Notes under the pieces: model-generated | Seen by the model: only the letters and a program-made list of their open reading frames with translations | The model's database searches: none | What the model was told of the DNA's origin: nothing | Position numbers and translations under genes: made by a program | In this document: positions 62,692 through 64,000 of the stretch, piece by piece | Numbering within the stretch: position 1 is the stretch's first letter | How the letters are laid out: each line of letters starts with the position of its first letter | Assembly: GCA_947625905.1 (NCBI GenBank) | Contig: CANQQJ010000003.1 | Span: forward strand, 1-64,000 | Direction of reading: 5' to 3' | Length of the DNA: 64,000 bases | Source of the DNA: an uncultured Clostridia bacterium | Lineage (GTDB): Bacteria; Bacillota; Clostridia; Monoglobales; Monoglobaceae

Positions 62692-64000
62692 ATGATTGCG
62701 AAATTCAAAAAAATTATTGCTGTGGTTACGGCTTTCGCGGTGCTTCAGACTCTGCCGTCCATAACGTACGCGCTGCCGGAAACAGCCGCCGAAGCACAGG
62801 GTACCACGGTGTGGAGCGCGACAGACACGGCGAACACAACATGGTCTTTGTCGACGAGCGACAAAATCAACGGCTATGCTAATGTTGACAACGGCACGCT
62901 TACAACTAAGATAGTCGCGGATGCCGAGACAAATTTATATGAGAGCCAACCCGATGTGGCAACCGCGTTTGATAGCGCGCAGTTTAAAAGCGCCACGCCG
63001 ACAACAAGCGTAAGTAATGTGCAAAATCCCAATATTATGGGCGTTATAGCGCAGGCGGGAAACGCGAGTAATTATTTATTCAAGGCGGACGTAAAATACA
63101 CGCTGCATTATACGATTTCGGGAAGCTGGGAGAATAAGGTGACAAATACTCCCAACGGCTCATATATAAATGCGTCAATATGGCAGGGTTCGTCAAGAGT
63201 AAATGATAACAACTGGACCAACCAAAATACTGTATCAACATCACCGGCACAGGCGACCGAAATGACATACGAGTTTACGCCGACCGTGGATGGTTACGCG
63301 CAGTTTAATTTCGAGCTGCGCCGTGTTAAGGCAGGCAGTACAATGACGGTTTCGGATATTTACGTCACGACCGATGTCGATATGTACACAGTCACCTTCG
63401 ACTCAAACGGAGGCAGCAGCGTTCCGTCGCAGCAAGTCCTGAGCGGTAAGACCGCCGTTCAGCCGGATCCTCCGACGCGCGAGGGCTGCACATTTAAAGG
63501 TTGGACGCTGGACGGCGAGGCTTATGCCTTTACAGAGCCGGTAACGGGCGATATAGAGCTTGTCGCCCAATGGGAATCTATAACCGGCGATACGCTTGCC
63601 GAGGATAAGATCGATTTGACGGACAAAAAGATATATCTGTTCACGATTGACAACGCTACAAAAACATTTAAATTCAACAAAGATGTTACATCTGACAGTA
63701 CATACAACGTGCTTACCGACGGAAAATACGACACCGACGCGGCTCTCGGCGCAAATCACTACGTTATGATCGACCTCGGTCAGGAATATCCGATAAGCAC
63801 AATAAAGGCGTATCAGAACGATATAACAGCGACGGGAACAAACGGTAATTTCGTTGCTGTGCTTGACGGCTGCACGGGTACGGATTCCGTATTTGTAAAG
63901 GCGGATTTGAAAAATCTTATTCGAACGCATAAGGATTACAACCCGCTCACAACCGAGAACGATACGAACTGCTTTACATATTCGCAGCTTACCTCCGAAA
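62692..64000 (+). CDS. Secreted surface protein, truncated by the window end
   Basis: An open frame from ATG 62692 (GGGGAGG before it) to the window end, 436 codons so far. Signal peptide FKKIIAVVTAFAVLQTLPSITYA; then a beta-rich region (about 30-230); then an InlB B-repeat/Flg_new domain (about 230-300: FDSNGGSSVPS to LVAQWE); then a start of a beta region. The rest is missing. By its neighbours it is likely another large surface or glycan-active protein. Confidence 0.85.
   Translation, partial: MIAKFKKIIAVVTAFAVLQTLPSITYALPETAAEAQGTTVWSATDTANTTWSLSTSDKINGYANVDNGTLTTKIVADAETNLYESQPDVATAFDSAQFKSATPTTSVSNVQNPNIMGVIAQAGNASNYLFKADVKYTLHYTISGSWENKVTNTPNGSYINASIWQGSSRVNDNNWTNQNTVSTSPAQATEMTYEFTPTVDGYAQFNFELRRVKAGSTMTVSDIYVTTDVDMYTVTFDSNGGSSVPSQQVLSGKTAVQPDPPTREGCTFKGWTLDGEAYAFTEPVTGDIELVAQWESITGDTLAEDKIDLTDKKIYLFTIDNATKTFKFNKDVTSDSTYNVLTDGKYDTDAALGANHYVMIDLGQEYPISTIKAYQNDITATGTNGNFVAVLDGCTGTDSVFVKADLKNLIRTHKDYNPLTTENDTNCFTYSQLTSE

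Overview
The window looks like chromosome of a Gram-positive Clostridia (Bacillota) gut-type saccharolytic bacterium with about half G+C. The signs are sigma-A promoters with near-perfect hexamers and 17-nt spacers, AGGAGG ribosome binding sites, the Firmicutes order yybS-gdpP-rplI-dnaC, and many secreted proteins with S-layer homology (SLH) domains. SLH-anchored glycan degraders are known from Monoglobus and relatives, but I cannot assign a genus from the sequence.

Layout. 1-1000: two small genes of mobile-element type on the minus strand (a 47-aa protein and an XRE regulator), an opposing consensus promoter that runs straight into two hairpins (candidate antisense RNA), and tRNA-Leu(CAG). 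1.4-4.7 kb: an unknown small gene, an SCP2-domain protein with a histone H1-like tail, and feoAB. 4.7-14.8 kb: a housekeeping run with MazG-like protein, yybS-like, gdpP, rplI, dnaC, tilS, hpt, a membrane protein, an aminotransferase and trpS. 15.1-18.4 kb: tagO/wecA-like, wecB and galM; the first two can feed the secondary cell-wall polymer that SLH proteins bind. 18.6-27.8 kb: two overlapping genes for a 2203-aa SLH surface protein and an 835-aa secreted protein. 27.8-30 kb: manA and a ROK sugar kinase.

30-47 kb is a glycan-uptake locus. A membrane-bound AraC-type regulator is divergent from an ABC importer (two permeases and a lipoprotein). Downstream are a cytoplasmic heparinase II/III-like protein, a GH88 unsaturated uronyl hydrolase, a nitrilase-superfamily enzyme, a GH106-like putative rhamnosidase and a secreted toroid protein. 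The set suggests extracellular cleavage, import of unsaturated oligosaccharides and cytoplasmic finishing; a rhamnose- and uronate-containing polymer is the simplest inference.

47-49 kb and 55.7-56.2 kb are intergenic mosaics of short repeats. They include a 121-nt element present twice in inverted orientation, flanking an Rpn-family nuclease gene, its duplicated tail and a 2218-aa SLH protein gene. 56.3-64 kb: a second toroid protein homologous to the one at 43.8 kb but carrying an SLH segment, a discoidin/SLH protein, an SGNH hydrolase and the start of another secreted protein cut by the window end.

The most promising undescribed material is the pair of paralogous secreted toroid proteins (43846 and 56351), which share motifs with no family I can name, together with the coupled pair of giant surface proteins and the repeat mosaics.
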